In this document: positions 17,238 to 25,376 of the stretch, one piece after another
Position numbering within the stretch: position 1 is the first letter of the stretch
Layout: every line of letters begins with the position of its first letter
DNA from: Candidatus Aalborgicola bjergmarkensis
GTDB taxonomy: Bacteria > Pseudomonadota > Gammaproteobacteria > Burkholderiales > Burkholderiaceae_C
Direction of reading: 5' to 3'
Assembly: GCA_016708725.1 (NCBI GenBank)
Contig: JADJFE010000014.1
Coordinates: forward strand, 80,800-144,799
DNA: 64,000 nucleotides
Position numbers and translations under genes: made by a program
Notes under the pieces: model-generated
What the model saw: the letters and a program-made list of their open reading frames with translations, nothing else
What the model was told of the DNA's origin: nothing
Databases searched by the model: none

Positions 17238-18653
17238 ATGATGATGGCAAGAAAAACGCTTTACGATAAATTGTGGGACGCGCACGTGGTGCGTGAAGAG
17301 TCCGATGGCACCTGTTTGCTCTATATTGACCGGCATCTGGTGCACGAAGTCACCAGCCCGCAAGCCTTTGAAGGTCTGCGCCTGGCCGGACGCAAACCCT
17401 GGCGCAAGAACTCCATCGTCGCCAACCCGGACCACAACACGCCCACCGACCATTGGGACGAGGGCATCAAGGAACCCGTGGCACGCTTGCAGGTCGAAAC
17501 GCTGGACAGCAACATCCAGGAGTTTGGCGCGCTGGTGTATTTCCCGTTCAAGCACCAGAACCAGGGCATCATCCACGTCATCGGCCCCGAGCAAGGCACC
17601 ACGCTGCCCGGCATGACCGTAGTCTGCGGTGACAGCCACACCTCCACCCACGGCGCTTTTGGAGCCTTGGCACACGGCATTGGCACCTCCGAAGTCGAGC
17701 ATGTGCTGGCCACGCAAACCTTGGTCGCCAAAAAATCCAGAAACATGCTGGTGCGCGTCAACGGCAAACTGGGTGACTGCGTGACCGCCAAGGACGTGGC
17801 ACTCGCCGTCATCGGCAAAATTGGTACGGCAGGCGGAACGGGTTATGCCATCGAGTACGCCGGTTCGGTTATCGAAGGGCTGTCAATGGAAGGCCGCATG
17901 ACGGTGTGTAACCTGGCTATTGAAGCCGGGGCGCGCGCCGGAATGATTGCCGCCGACCAGAAAACCATTGATTACCTCAAAGGCCGCCCCTTCGCACCCC
18001 AGGGTGCAGACTGGGAGCAAGCCACAGCCTACTGGAAAACACTGCATTCCGATGCGGATGCGGTGTTTGATGCGGTGGTGGAAATCGACGGCGCAAGCAT
18101 TGCACCCCAGGTGACCTGGGGCACTTCGCCCGAGCAGGTGCTCGACATCACTGCGCGGGTACCCAACCCGGCAGACGAAGCAGACCCCATCAAACGCGCC
18201 GGTATTGCCCGCGCCTTGCAGTACATGGGACTGGAGCCGGGCACACCCATCAACCAGATCGCCATCGACAAGGTGTTCATCGGATCGTGCACCAATTCGC
18301 GCATCGAAGACCTGCGCGCCGCCGCCACCATGATTCAAGGGCGCAAGAAAGCCGCCAACGTCAACCAGGTGCTGGTCGTCCCTGGTTCCGGCATCGTCAA
18401 GCGCCAGGCCGAAACCGAAGGGCTGGACAAGCTGTTTCTGGAAGCCGGTTTTGAGTGGCGCGAGCCGGGTTGTTCCATGTGCCTGGCCATGAACGCCGAC
18501 CGCCTGCCCGCAGGCCAGCGCTGCGCATCGACTTCCAACCGCAATTTCGAAGGCCGCCAGGGTCCCGGCGGGCGCACGCATCTGGTCAGCCCCGCGATGG
18601 CGGCGGCGGCGGCAATTGCCGGACATTTCGTTGATATCCGCACCCAACACTGA
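17238..18653 (+). CDS. leuC: 3-isopropylmalate/citramalate dehydratase large subunit
   Basis: LeuC with LeuD isomerises 2-isopropylmalate to 3-isopropylmalate and, in CimA pathways, citramalate to 3-methylmalate. The 471-residue protein starts with three ATG codons (17238, 17241, 17244) behind AAAGGA; the third has the best spacing. [4Fe-4S] ligands are visible in IGSCTNSRIEDL and in PGCSMCLAMN, and VCGDSHTSTHGAFGALAHGIGTSEVEHVLATQ is the aconitase-family substrate block. Length fits the family. It lies 22 bases after cimA, which suggests a role in the citramalate route, although LeuCD normally serves leucine as well. Confidence 0.95.
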   Translation: MMMARKTLYDKLWDAHVVREESDGTCLLYIDRHLVHEVTSPQAFEGLRLAGRKPWRKNSIVANPDHNTPTDHWDEGIKEPVARLQVETLDSNIQEFGALVYFPFKHQNQGIIHVIGPEQGTTLPGMTVVCGDSHTSTHGAFGALAHGIGTSEVEHVLATQTLVAKKSRNMLVRVNGKLGDCVTAKDVALAVIGKIGTAGGTGYAIEYAGSVIEGLSMEGRMTVCNLAIEAGARAGMIAADQKTIDYLKGRPFAPQGADWEQATAYWKTLHSDADAVFDAVVEIDGASIAPQVTWGTSPEQVLDITARVPNPADEADPIKRAGIARALQYMGLEPGTPINQIAIDKVFIGSCTNSRIEDLRAAATMIQGRKKAANVNQVLVVPGSGIVKRQAETEGLDKLFLEAGFEWREPGCSMCLAMNADRLPAGQRCASTSNRNFEGRQGPGGRTHLVSPAMAAAAAIAGHFVDIRTQH

Positions 18654-18655
18654 AT

Positions 18656-18682
18656 GCTCTGAAAGCCCTGAAAGCTCTGAAA
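18656..18682. repeat. Three 9-bp tandem repeats just upstream of the leuD ribosome binding site
   Basis: Three consecutive 9-mers (gctctgaaa, gccctgaaa, gctctgaaa) follow the leuC stop and run directly into the AAAGGAAA Shine-Dalgarno of leuD. Read directly from the sequence; copy-number change would alter leuC-leuD spacing. Confidence 0.75.
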
Positions 18683-18691
18683 GGAAAATAC

Positions 18692-19330
18692 ATGAAAGCA
18701 TTTCGCCAGATTGACGGCCTGGTGTGCCCTCTGGACCGCGCCAATGTCGATACCGATGCCATCATCCCCAAGCAGTTTCTGAAGTCGATCCAGCGTTCGG
18801 GCTTTGGCCCTTACCTGTTCGACGAATGGCGCTATACCAACTACGGCGAGCCCGGCATGGATTGCAGCACCCGCCCGCTGAATGCGGACTTTGTGCTGAA
18901 CCAGCCACGCTACCGCAACGCCCAGGTATTGCTGGCGCGCGACAACTTCGGCTGCGGCTCCAGCCGCGAGCACGCGCCCTGGGCTATCGAGGACTATGGC
19001 TTCCAGGTCATCATTGCCCCCTCGTTTGCCGACATCTTCTTTGGCAACTGCTACAAAAACGGCATCCTGCCCATCGTGGCATCGCCGGAAACGGTCGAGC
19101 GCTTATTTGCCGAGTGCACTGCCACCGAAGGCTACCGCCTGAAGGTCGATCTTGAAACGCAGACCGTGACCACACCAAACGGTTTTTCCTTCGGCTTTGA
19201 CATCACGCCGCACCGCAAGCATTGCCTGATCAACGGTCTGGACGAGATTGGCCTGACCTTGCAACACGCCAGCGAGATTACGGCTTTTGAGCAGCGCCAC
19301 CGCGCCGCCCAGCCCTGGCTCTTTAACTAA
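18692..19330 (+). CDS. leuD: 3-isopropylmalate/citramalate dehydratase small subunit
   Basis: LeuD is the swivelling small subunit that completes the active site of LeuC. The 212-residue protein shows DRANVDTDAIIPKQFLKSI, VLLARDNFGCGSSREHAPWAIEDYGF and IAPSFADIFFGNCYKNGILPI, the standard blocks of the aconitase C-terminal domain. Start ATG 18692 follows AAAGGAAA. It is third in the cimA-leuC-leuD-leuB operon and 15 bases before leuB. Confidence 0.96.
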   Translation: MKAFRQIDGLVCPLDRANVDTDAIIPKQFLKSIQRSGFGPYLFDEWRYTNYGEPGMDCSTRPLNADFVLNQPRYRNAQVLLARDNFGCGSSREHAPWAIEDYGFQVIIAPSFADIFFGNCYKNGILPIVASPETVERLFAECTATEGYRLKVDLETQTVTTPNGFSFGFDITPHRKHCLINGLDEIGLTLQHASEITAFEQRHRAAQPWLFN

Positions 19331-19345
19331 TCATTTGTTTTTATT

Positions 19346-20407
19346 ATGAAAATTGCAGTTTTACCCGGTGATGGTATTGGCCCCGAGATCATGGCGCAGG
19401 CGCTGCGCGTGCTCGATGTATTGCGCACCGAGGGCATGAAGCTTGAAACCGAAGAAGCGCTCCTGGGCGGTTGTGCGGTCGATGCCACAGGCGCTCCTTA
19501 CCCGGAATCCACGCAAAAGATCGCCCGCGCAGCCGATGCCGTGCTGCTGGCCGCAGTCGGTGGCCCGCAATGGGACACACTGCCGCGCCCGCAGCGCCCG
19601 GAGCGCGGTCTGCTGGGCATCCGCAAGGACTTGAACCTGTTTGCCAACCTGCGCCCGGCCATTTTGTACCCCGAACTGGCCAATGCCTCGTCGCTCAAGC
19701 CCGAAATCGTCTCCGGGCTGGACATTTTGATCGTGCGCGAACTCACCGGCGACATTTATTTCGGCGAGCCGCGCGGCATTAGTGTCGAAAATGGTCTGCG
19801 CGTCGGACGCAACACCATGATTTATAACGAAGAAGAGATCCGCCGCATTGGCCGCGTGGCATTTGCCGCTGCACAAAAGCGCAACAAAAAAGTCTGTTCG
19901 GTGGACAAGATGAACGTGCTGGAGACTACCCAGCTCTGGCGTGACGTGATGATTGAACTCGCCCCCGAGTATCCCGATGTGGAACTCAGCCACATGCTGG
20001 TGGACAACGCCGCCATGCAACTGGTGCGCAACCCCAAGCAGTTTGACGTAATGGTCACGGGCAACATCTTCGGCGACATCCTGTCCGATGAAGCCTCCAT
20101 GCTGACCGGCTCGATTGGCATGCTGCCCTCGGCCTCGCTGGACGAGAAAAACAAGGGCATGTACGAACCCTGCCACGGTTCGGCACCCGACATTGCGGGC
20201 AAGAACCTGGCCAACCCTCTGGCCATGATCCTGTCACTGGCCATGATGCTGCGTTACACCTTCAACGACGAAACTTCGGCCACACGCATCGAAGCCGCCG
20301 TCAAGAAGGTACTGGCTGCAGGCTGGCGCACCGGCGACATTTTCGAACCGGGCACACAAAAAGTGTCCTGCTCCGAGATGGGCGACAAGGTTGTCGCAGC
20401 GCTGTAA
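19346..20407 (+). CDS. leuB: 3-isopropylmalate dehydrogenase
   Basis: LeuB is the NAD-dependent decarboxylating dehydrogenase of leucine synthesis; with CimA it also makes 2-oxobutyrate from 3-methylmalate. The 353-residue protein begins MKIAVLPGDGIGPEIMAQAL, has RPERGLLGIRKDLNLFANLRP (substrate arginines), VDKMNVLETTQLWRD, NIFGDILSDEASMLTGSIGMLPSASL and the nucleotide-binding GSAPDIAGKNLANPLAMIL. It is the last gene of the operon, ending 34 bases before suhB. Confidence 0.96.
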   Translation: MKIAVLPGDGIGPEIMAQALRVLDVLRTEGMKLETEEALLGGCAVDATGAPYPESTQKIARAADAVLLAAVGGPQWDTLPRPQRPERGLLGIRKDLNLFANLRPAILYPELANASSLKPEIVSGLDILIVRELTGDIYFGEPRGISVENGLRVGRNTMIYNEEEIRRIGRVAFAAAQKRNKKVCSVDKMNVLETTQLWRDVMIELAPEYPDVELSHMLVDNAAMQLVRNPKQFDVMVTGNIFGDILSDEASMLTGSIGMLPSASLDEKNKGMYEPCHGSAPDIAGKNLANPLAMILSLAMMLRYTFNDETSATRIEAAVKKVLAAGWRTGDIFEPGTQKVSCSEMGDKVVAAL

Positions 20408-20441
20408 CAAACATCCGATATCCGATACATCAAAAAAAACC

Positions 20442-21272
20442 ATGTCGCTCAATCCGCACCCCATGATCAATATAGCCGTCAAGGCTGCCCGCATTGCTGG
20501 TTCCATCATCAATCGGGCAGCCCTTGATATTGAATCGGTGCGCATCTCGCAAAAACAGGCCAATGATTTTGTCACCGAGGTGGACCATGCCGCTGAACAG
20601 GCCATCATTGACACCCTGCTGACGGCTTATCCCGGCCACGGCATCTGGGCGGAAGAAACCGGAAGTGAACGTGGCGCCAAGGATTCCGAATTTGTCTGGA
20701 TCATTGATCCGCTGGATGGAACCACCAACTTCATCCATGGCATGCCGGTGTATTGCGTCAGTATTGCCCTGGCCGTGCGGGGCAAGGTCGAACAAGCGGT
20801 GGTCTATGACCCCAGCCGCAACGACCTGTTCACCGCCAGCAAAGGGCGTGGTGCCTACCTGAACGAGCGGCGCTTGCGCGTGTCCAAACGCATAGCGCTC
20901 CAGGACGCGCTCATCTCCACCGGCTTTCCTTACCGTCCCGGCGACGACCTTGCCACCTATCTGAAAATCCTGGCAGAAATCATCCCGCGTACCGCTGGCT
21001 TGCGTCGCCCTGGTTCCGCCGCCCTGGACCTGGCCTACGTTGCTGCGGGTTATACCGATGGATTTTTTGAATCCGGCCTGCAAGCCTGGGACGTGGCCGC
21101 CGGTTCACTGCTGGTCACCGAAGCCGGGGGACTGGTGGGCAACTTTACCGGCGACGCCGAATTTCTGGACCAGCACGAGTGCCTTGCCGGCACCCCCCGC
21201 ATCTACGGTCAATTGATCAGTATCCTGGACAAGTACAGCAAGGTGACAAAACCGGGCAACCGAAACAGTTAA
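20442..21272 (+). CDS. suhB: Inositol-1-monophosphatase family protein SuhB
   Basis: A 276-residue Mg-dependent phosphatase of the IMPase family. Motifs include EVDHAAEQAII, WAEETGSE, IIDPLDGTTNFIHGMPVYCVSIAL (metal-binding DPLDGT) and WDVAAGSLLVTEAGG (second motif). In enterics SuhB also binds NusA and takes part in rRNA antitermination; that role here is inference. The open frame begins upstream inside the leuB end at 20391; the ATG at 20442 is the better start. It converges with fnr and the two overlap by four bases. Confidence 0.92.
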   Translation: MSLNPHPMINIAVKAARIAGSIINRAALDIESVRISQKQANDFVTEVDHAAEQAIIDTLLTAYPGHGIWAEETGSERGAKDSEFVWIIDPLDGTTNFIHGMPVYCVSIALAVRGKVEQAVVYDPSRNDLFTASKGRGAYLNERRLRVSKRIALQDALISTGFPYRPGDDLATYLKILAEIIPRTAGLRRPGSAALDLAYVAAGYTDGFFESGLQAWDVAAGSLLVTEAGGLVGNFTGDAEFLDQHECLAGTPRIYGQLISILDKYSKVTKPGNRNS

Positions 21273-22066
21273 GCATTGCACCTGGAATTGATCATTTCCC
21301 TGAGCAAATCGGTACTGATGATACGGACATGGCGTTGTTTGACTTCAATAACGCCACCGTCCACGAGTCGGGACAGCATGCGGCTCACTGTTTCGAGCTT
21401 GATTCCGAGGTAGCTGCCGATTTCCTCCCGTGTCATGCGTAGAACCAGTTCCGATTGCGAAAAACCCCGGGAATGCAAACGTTGCACCAGATTCAGCAAA
21501 AACGCTGCCAGCCGCTCTTCGGCGCGCATGCTGCCCAGAAGCAACATGACGCTGTTCTCGCGCACAATCTCACGGCTCATGATTCTGTGCACATGGCGCT
21601 GCAGTGCGTTTATTTCCCGCGAGAGCTCTTCGATATGCTCAAACGGCATGACACACACTTCCGCATCCTCCAGCGCCACCGCATCACAACTGTGGCGATC
21701 ATCCACGATACCGTCGAAACCGATAATTTCACCCGCCATCTGAAAACCGATCACCTGATCACGGCCATCCTCCGAACCCACACAAATCTTGAACATCCCT
21801 GTACGGATGGCAAACAGATTGCCGAATTGTTCACCGCTGCGAAATAACGCCATACCACGCTTGAGCTTGCGTCGGCCAACGACCAATTTATCAATCCGAT
21901 CCAGCTCTTGCGGCGCCAGATCCAAAGGCATGCACAACTCCAGCAAACTGCAACTCGAACAAGTAGCCTTGGTGGACTGTGTGGCAGGCATTTTCAAGCC
22001 GACCTTGGGGGTGGTCGGCACAGAGGTTTCGATGCTCGCAAAATGCTTAGGTTCAAGATCAAACAT
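21269..22066 (-). CDS. fnr: Oxygen-sensing FNR/ANR transcription regulator
   Basis: A 265-residue Crp/Fnr-family regulator. Cysteines at about 36, 39 and 45 (CSSCSLLELC) match the CxxC-x5-C spacing of FNR, and the fourth cluster cysteine lies in RHSCDAVALED, so an O2-labile [4Fe-4S] cluster is expected. The C-terminal helix-turn-helix contains LGIKLETVSRMLSRL with the ExxSR that reads TTGAT. The ATG at 22066 follows GGATGA; a GTG at 22084 would add six residues. A perfect FNR box lies 53 bases upstream, which suggests autoregulation. Confidence 0.94.
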   Translation of the reverse strand: MFDLEPKHFASIETSVPTTPKVGLKMPATQSTKATCSSCSLLELCMPLDLAPQELDRIDKLVVGRRKLKRGMALFRSGEQFGNLFAIRTGMFKICVGSEDGRDQVIGFQMAGEIIGFDGIVDDRHSCDAVALEDAEVCVMPFEHIEELSREINALQRHVHRIMSREIVRENSVMLLLGSMRAEERLAAFLLNLVQRLHSRGFSQSELVLRMTREEIGSYLGIKLETVSRMLSRLVDGGVIEVKQRHVRIISTDLLREMINSRCNA

Positions 22067-22118
22067 AAAATCATCCGTTGTCACTGGGCGGCAAGTTTAC
22101 CCACTTTCGTAATTTTCC

Positions 22119-22132
22119 TTGATTCACATCAA
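22119..22132. promoter_or_regulatory. Perfect FNR/ANR box
   Basis: TTGATTCACATCAA is a perfect match to the FNR consensus TTGAT-N4-ATCAA. It lies in the divergent region between fnr (start 22066) and the TauE/SafE-like gene (start 22172), so it can control either or both. It is 53 bases from the fnr start and 39 bases from the other. Confidence 0.88.
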
Positions 22133-22171
22133 GCATTTGACCATTTGCCAAATTCAATTCAGCATTCCACT

Positions 22172-22861
22172 ATGCAATCTTCTCTGGCACTGACGGCACT
22201 GTTCATGGGACTGGCAGGTGGCCCCCATTGCGTTGCCATGTGCGGCGCACCCTGTGCAGGCATTGTGCAAGCGTCTGGTGCACGCAAGGGCATGGCACTG
22301 TGGGCCTTCCAGATAGGGCGCATTTCAGGATATTCCCTCATGGGTGGACTGGCTGCGGCGTCGCTTCAGGGATTGGGTTGGCTGACGGTTCAGTCCGCCG
22401 CACTGCGCCCGGTGTGGTCGCTGTTTCATATCGTGGCCATCACGCTAGGTCTTGTGCTGCTGCTACAAGCCCGCCAACCCGTTCTACTGGAAAACGCCGC
22501 GCGTGCGGTGTGGGCCAAAGCCCGCTCCCTGGCGGCGCGCGGGGGCGCAGGCTCTCCCCTGGTCTTTGGCGTGGTATGGGCCTTATTACCCTGCGGTTTG
22601 CTATATTCAGCCCTGCTGGTAGCCGCATTGGCGCAAAGCATCAGCGCCGGTGCTGCCGTGATGGCACTGTTTGCCGTGGGCACCAGTCTGAGCATGCTCC
22701 TGGGGCCGTGGTTATGGTTGCGCCTATGGGGATCATCTCGCGGCCAAGGGAGCGGCACATGGGGCATGCGCCTGGCGGGGGCCGCCTTGGCGGTCAGTTC
22801 GGGGTGGGCGCTGTGGATGGCCCTGGCACACAACACCGCGCCATGGTGCCAGACGCCGTAG
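22172..22861 (+). CDS. TauE/SafE (UreH-like) membrane protein next to fnr
   Basis: A hydrophobic 229-residue protein with six or so transmembrane segments. The N-terminus has the motif GLAGGPHCVAMCGAPC, which marks the UreH-like branch of the TauE/SafE family often found beside cytochrome cbb3 oxidase genes, and a second WALLPCGLLYSALLVAAL segment. A role in metal (copper) handling or cbb3 oxidase assembly is known or suspected for such neighbours, but nothing here shows the substrate. ATG 22172 is the start; an open frame further upstream is not needed. The FNR box 39 bases ahead suggests induction at low oxygen. Confidence 0.8.
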   Translation: MQSSLALTALFMGLAGGPHCVAMCGAPCAGIVQASGARKGMALWAFQIGRISGYSLMGGLAAASLQGLGWLTVQSAALRPVWSLFHIVAITLGLVLLLQARQPVLLENAARAVWAKARSLAARGGAGSPLVFGVVWALLPCGLLYSALLVAALAQSISAGAAVMALFAVGTSLSMLLGPWLWLRLWGSSRGQGSGTWGMRLAGAALAVSSGWALWMALAHNTAPWCQTP

Positions 22862-22880
22862 CAATTTTCGCAACAATCAA

Positions 22881-22925
22881 GCTGTATAGCTTATGGAACG
22901 TGCGCAAGCAGCTATTAAAAATAGA
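22881..22925 (+). repeat. ~50-bp palindromic repeat family, copy 3 (overlaps the waaA stop)
   Basis: Contains gctgtatagc, ggaacgtgcg and agcagctattaaaaatag in the family order. The minus-strand waaA stop codon (22917-22915) lies inside it, so the last waaA codons are repeat-derived. Confidence 0.75.
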
Positions 22926-24270
22926 GTGTAGTGCAGACATCAGGGTGCTCTCCTTGCCGCAGCACCTCCGCCACCGCCTCCGTGGTGCGCTGGGTGGCAC
23001 CGCGATGGGTCTGGCTGAGTTGGCGTGCGGCTGCGCGTGCGTCTTGCAGTTCCTGGGGGGATTCGAGCAGTTTCAGCCCTAAGTCTACCGCCTGCGCCAG
23101 ATCGTCGCGCACAAAGGCGGTGCCTGCAGAGAGCGCCAGCTCGGCGGCCTGGGCGAAGTTGAATGTGTGTGGCCCCATGAGCACCGGGCAATCACAGGCT
23201 GCGGCTTCGATCAGGTTTTGCCCGCCAAGTGGTGCAAAACTGCCGCCGAGCAAGGCCAGGTCCGCCAAACCGAAGTACAGCGCCATTTCACCCAGCGAGT
23301 CGCCGATCCAGATGTCCGCAGGCACCGGGGCATTTCCCCAGCTACTGCGGCGTGAGACGGAAAAGCCAGCCGCTACGCACAATTCGGCCACGGTGTCGAA
23401 GCGCTGCGGATGGCGTGGAACGATCAGCCATTGTGTGTTATGCGCTATTTTATTGAGAGCTGTTCCCGCTTGATCCATGGGGGCTGCAGCCTGAAAGGCT
23501 CTTAATTTCTCCAGTAGGAGCGCTTCTTCTCCTTCGCGGGAACTGGCAAAGAGCAGCACGGGTTTGGTCAGTGCCTGGCGCCAGGCGCGTCCCTGCGCCA
23601 GTTGGGTGGGGTCCGGTGTGGCATCAAACTTGACGTTGCCCCAGACCCCTTGCACCTTGGCGCCCAGGCGCTGCAGCCGCTGGGCATCGGCATCGGTCTG
23701 TGCCCAGACTGCGTGCAGTGCTCGATAAGCAGGATAGGCCAGCCAGCCCAGGCGCTGTGCGCGGCGCATGGAACCCTCACTCATGCGTGCGTTGACCAGG
23801 CACAAAGGGATGTGGGCCATGGCGCAGGCGGCCACCATATTGGGCCAGACTTCGGTTTCGACCAGGAGGCCGATGTGGGGGCGAAAGTGGGTCAGGAAGC
23901 GCCGCACGGCAGCGGGCGTGTCCCAGGGTTGCCAGACCTGTATGTCCCCGGCTTGCAGCAACAAGCGCCCCTGTGCGCGTCCGGTTGCGGTGCCGTGGGT
24001 GAGCAGCAGCCGCATACCGGGCAGCGCTTGCCGTAATTGCGTAAGCAGGGGGGCTACCGCTCGGGTTTCGCCTAAAGAGACGGCGTGGACCCAGACGAGG
24101 AGGCGATCATTTTCCGGGGTGACCGTGTGTTTGTCGGTGTGTGCGTGGTAGTGGCCAAAACGCTCGGCGATTGCCTCGGCATACCCTGGCTCCAGCCGGG
24201 CGCGCCACTTCAGCTTGGCGTACAGCAAGGGTTGCAGTAGCCAGGTGAAGAGGGAGTACAGCCACCGCAT
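22915..24270 (-). CDS. waaA: 3-deoxy-D-manno-octulosonic acid (Kdo) transferase
   Basis: WaaA adds Kdo to lipid IVA at the inner membrane, the first step of LPS core assembly. The 451-residue GT30 enzyme has an N-terminal membrane anchor (MRWLYSLFTWLLQPLLY), the catalytic block VHAVSLGETRAV, VETEVWPNM, LVNARMSEGSMRRAQRL, WLIVPRHPQRFDTV and GGSFAPLGGQNLIEAAACDCPVLMGP. About 20 residues between ALLLEKLRAFQ and WLIVPRHP are extra and are encoded by a copy of the dispersed ~50-bp repeat. The start at 24270 (TAATG overlap with waaC) is preferred to an in-frame codon 36 bases upstream. Confidence 0.93.
   Translation of the reverse strand: MRWLYSLFTWLLQPLLYAKLKWRARLEPGYAEAIAERFGHYHAHTDKHTVTPENDRLLVWVHAVSLGETRAVAPLLTQLRQALPGMRLLLTHGTATGRAQGRLLLQAGDIQVWQPWDTPAAVRRFLTHFRPHIGLLVETEVWPNMVAACAMAHIPLCLVNARMSEGSMRRAQRLGWLAYPAYRALHAVWAQTDADAQRLQRLGAKVQGVWGNVKFDATPDPTQLAQGRAWRQALTKPVLLFASSREGEEALLLEKLRAFQAAAPMDQAGTALNKIAHNTQWLIVPRHPQRFDTVAELCVAAGFSVSRRSSWGNAPVPADIWIGDSLGEMALYFGLADLALLGGSFAPLGGQNLIEAAACDCPVLMGPHTFNFAQAAELALSAGTAFVRDDLAQAVDLGLKLLESPQELQDARAAARQLSQTHRGATQRTTEAVAEVLRQGEHPDVCTTLYF
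23444..23500 (-). repeat. ~50-bp palindromic repeat family, copy 4, translated inside waaA
   Basis: Read on the minus strand it has ggctgcagcccccatgga, caagcgggaacagct and ataaaatagc, matching the other family members block for block. It is in frame within waaA and encodes the AAPMDQAGTALNKIAHN segment, a place where WaaA proteins normally have a shorter loop. Confidence 0.7.
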
Positions 24271-25376
24271 TAGCGGCAAAAAACCGGCGTGGCCAGACTC
24301 TCCCATGCCTGCCAGACCGCATCCAGGCTCGGGTGGGGCGCGGCAAAGACGCTGACCTGGCGTGCCTGGCGCGCCTGGGGTGATGGTGCTGCATCGGGCG
24401 TGTCGAACGGGACGGGGCCGGTGCGCCAGGCGGTGTCAAAGTTGTAGATTTGCACATGCGGCAAGTCGAGCGCCACGGCGATGTGGCTCAAGCCGCTGTC
24501 CACGCCAATCACGCCAGCGCATCGCGCCAGGGTGTCGGTCACGGCTTCCAGTCCGAGGATAGGCCAGACCCAGGCGTCGCTGAGTTGTGCGGCAATGGCT
24601 TCGCTGTGCTCTTTCTCGCGTGCATTGCCATGCACCAGCGCAACCAGGAAACCGCTGTGGTTGAGTCTTTGGCCTAACTCGATCCAGTGGGACAAGGGCC
24701 ACTGCTTGTCGGCGCGCGAAGTGCCATGCACCAACGCCACACAGGGTTTGCGCTGCACAAAGGGGTTGTCTTCCAGTCCGGTCGGGGTGGGTTGTGTGAT
24801 GGCCATACGCCCAGGCTGCAAGCCAAAATGCGGCGGTGTGGACACGGTGTAGTCCATGGCAGCGGCACATAGCAAGCGCGCGCGCTGCACCGCATGGACA
24901 TGGGGTTCGAGCTTGACGGCGACATCGGCCACCCAGCGTGCGGGGGCTTCAAAACTGGAGCCATCGGTGCGGTTGGCCATGCCGTAGCGCTTACCCTTTT
25001 CCGTGGTGAGCGCCAGCCAGGACACCATGGCCGATTTGGTCAACCCTTGCAAGTCGATCACGGCATCGTAGGTCTGGGATTGCAGTTGCTGCCGAAAGGC
25101 AATCCACTCCAGGCGGGTTTGCCGCGCCAGAGGGCTTTTGCGCCAGCGCCGCAGGTCGCAGGGGATGACGTGGCTGACACCCTGGCAGCGCGTCAGCAAG
25201 GGGGCAAATGCACGCTCTACGACCCAGTCAATCTGCGCTGCGGGCAATTCCCGGTGCAGATCCTGCACGGCAGGCATGGCATGCACCACATCTCCCAAAG
25301 AAGAGAGCTTGACGATCAACACCTTGGGCGCACGCGCTGCAGGTGTCTTGGGTGCCTTGGAAGAGCGGGATTTCAA
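24270..25376 (-). CDS. waaC: Lipopolysaccharide heptosyltransferase I
   Basis: WaaC adds the first L-glycero-D-manno-heptose to Kdo in the LPS inner core. The 368-residue GT9 protein has a short basic N-terminus, then KVLIVKLSSLGDVVHAMPAVQDL (donor-side Rossmann start with the catalytic Asp region), VIDLQGLTKSAMVSW, RYGMANRTDGSSFEAPARWV, LVHGTSRADKQWPLSHWIELG and GVIGVDSGLSHIAVAL. It overlaps the upstream phosphomannomutase stop by four bases (ATGA) and the waaA start by one, forming a tight LPS operon. Confidence 0.92.
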   Translation of the reverse strand: MKSRSSKAPKTPAARAPKVLIVKLSSLGDVVHAMPAVQDLHRELPAAQIDWVVERAFAPLLTRCQGVSHVIPCDLRRWRKSPLARQTRLEWIAFRQQLQSQTYDAVIDLQGLTKSAMVSWLALTTEKGKRYGMANRTDGSSFEAPARWVADVAVKLEPHVHAVQRARLLCAAAMDYTVSTPPHFGLQPGRMAITQPTPTGLEDNPFVQRKPCVALVHGTSRADKQWPLSHWIELGQRLNHSGFLVALVHGNAREKEHSEAIAAQLSDAWVWPILGLEAVTDTLARCAGVIGVDSGLSHIAVALDLPHVQIYNFDTAWRTGPVPFDTPDAAPSPQARQARQVSVFAAPHPSLDAVWQAWESLATPVFCR

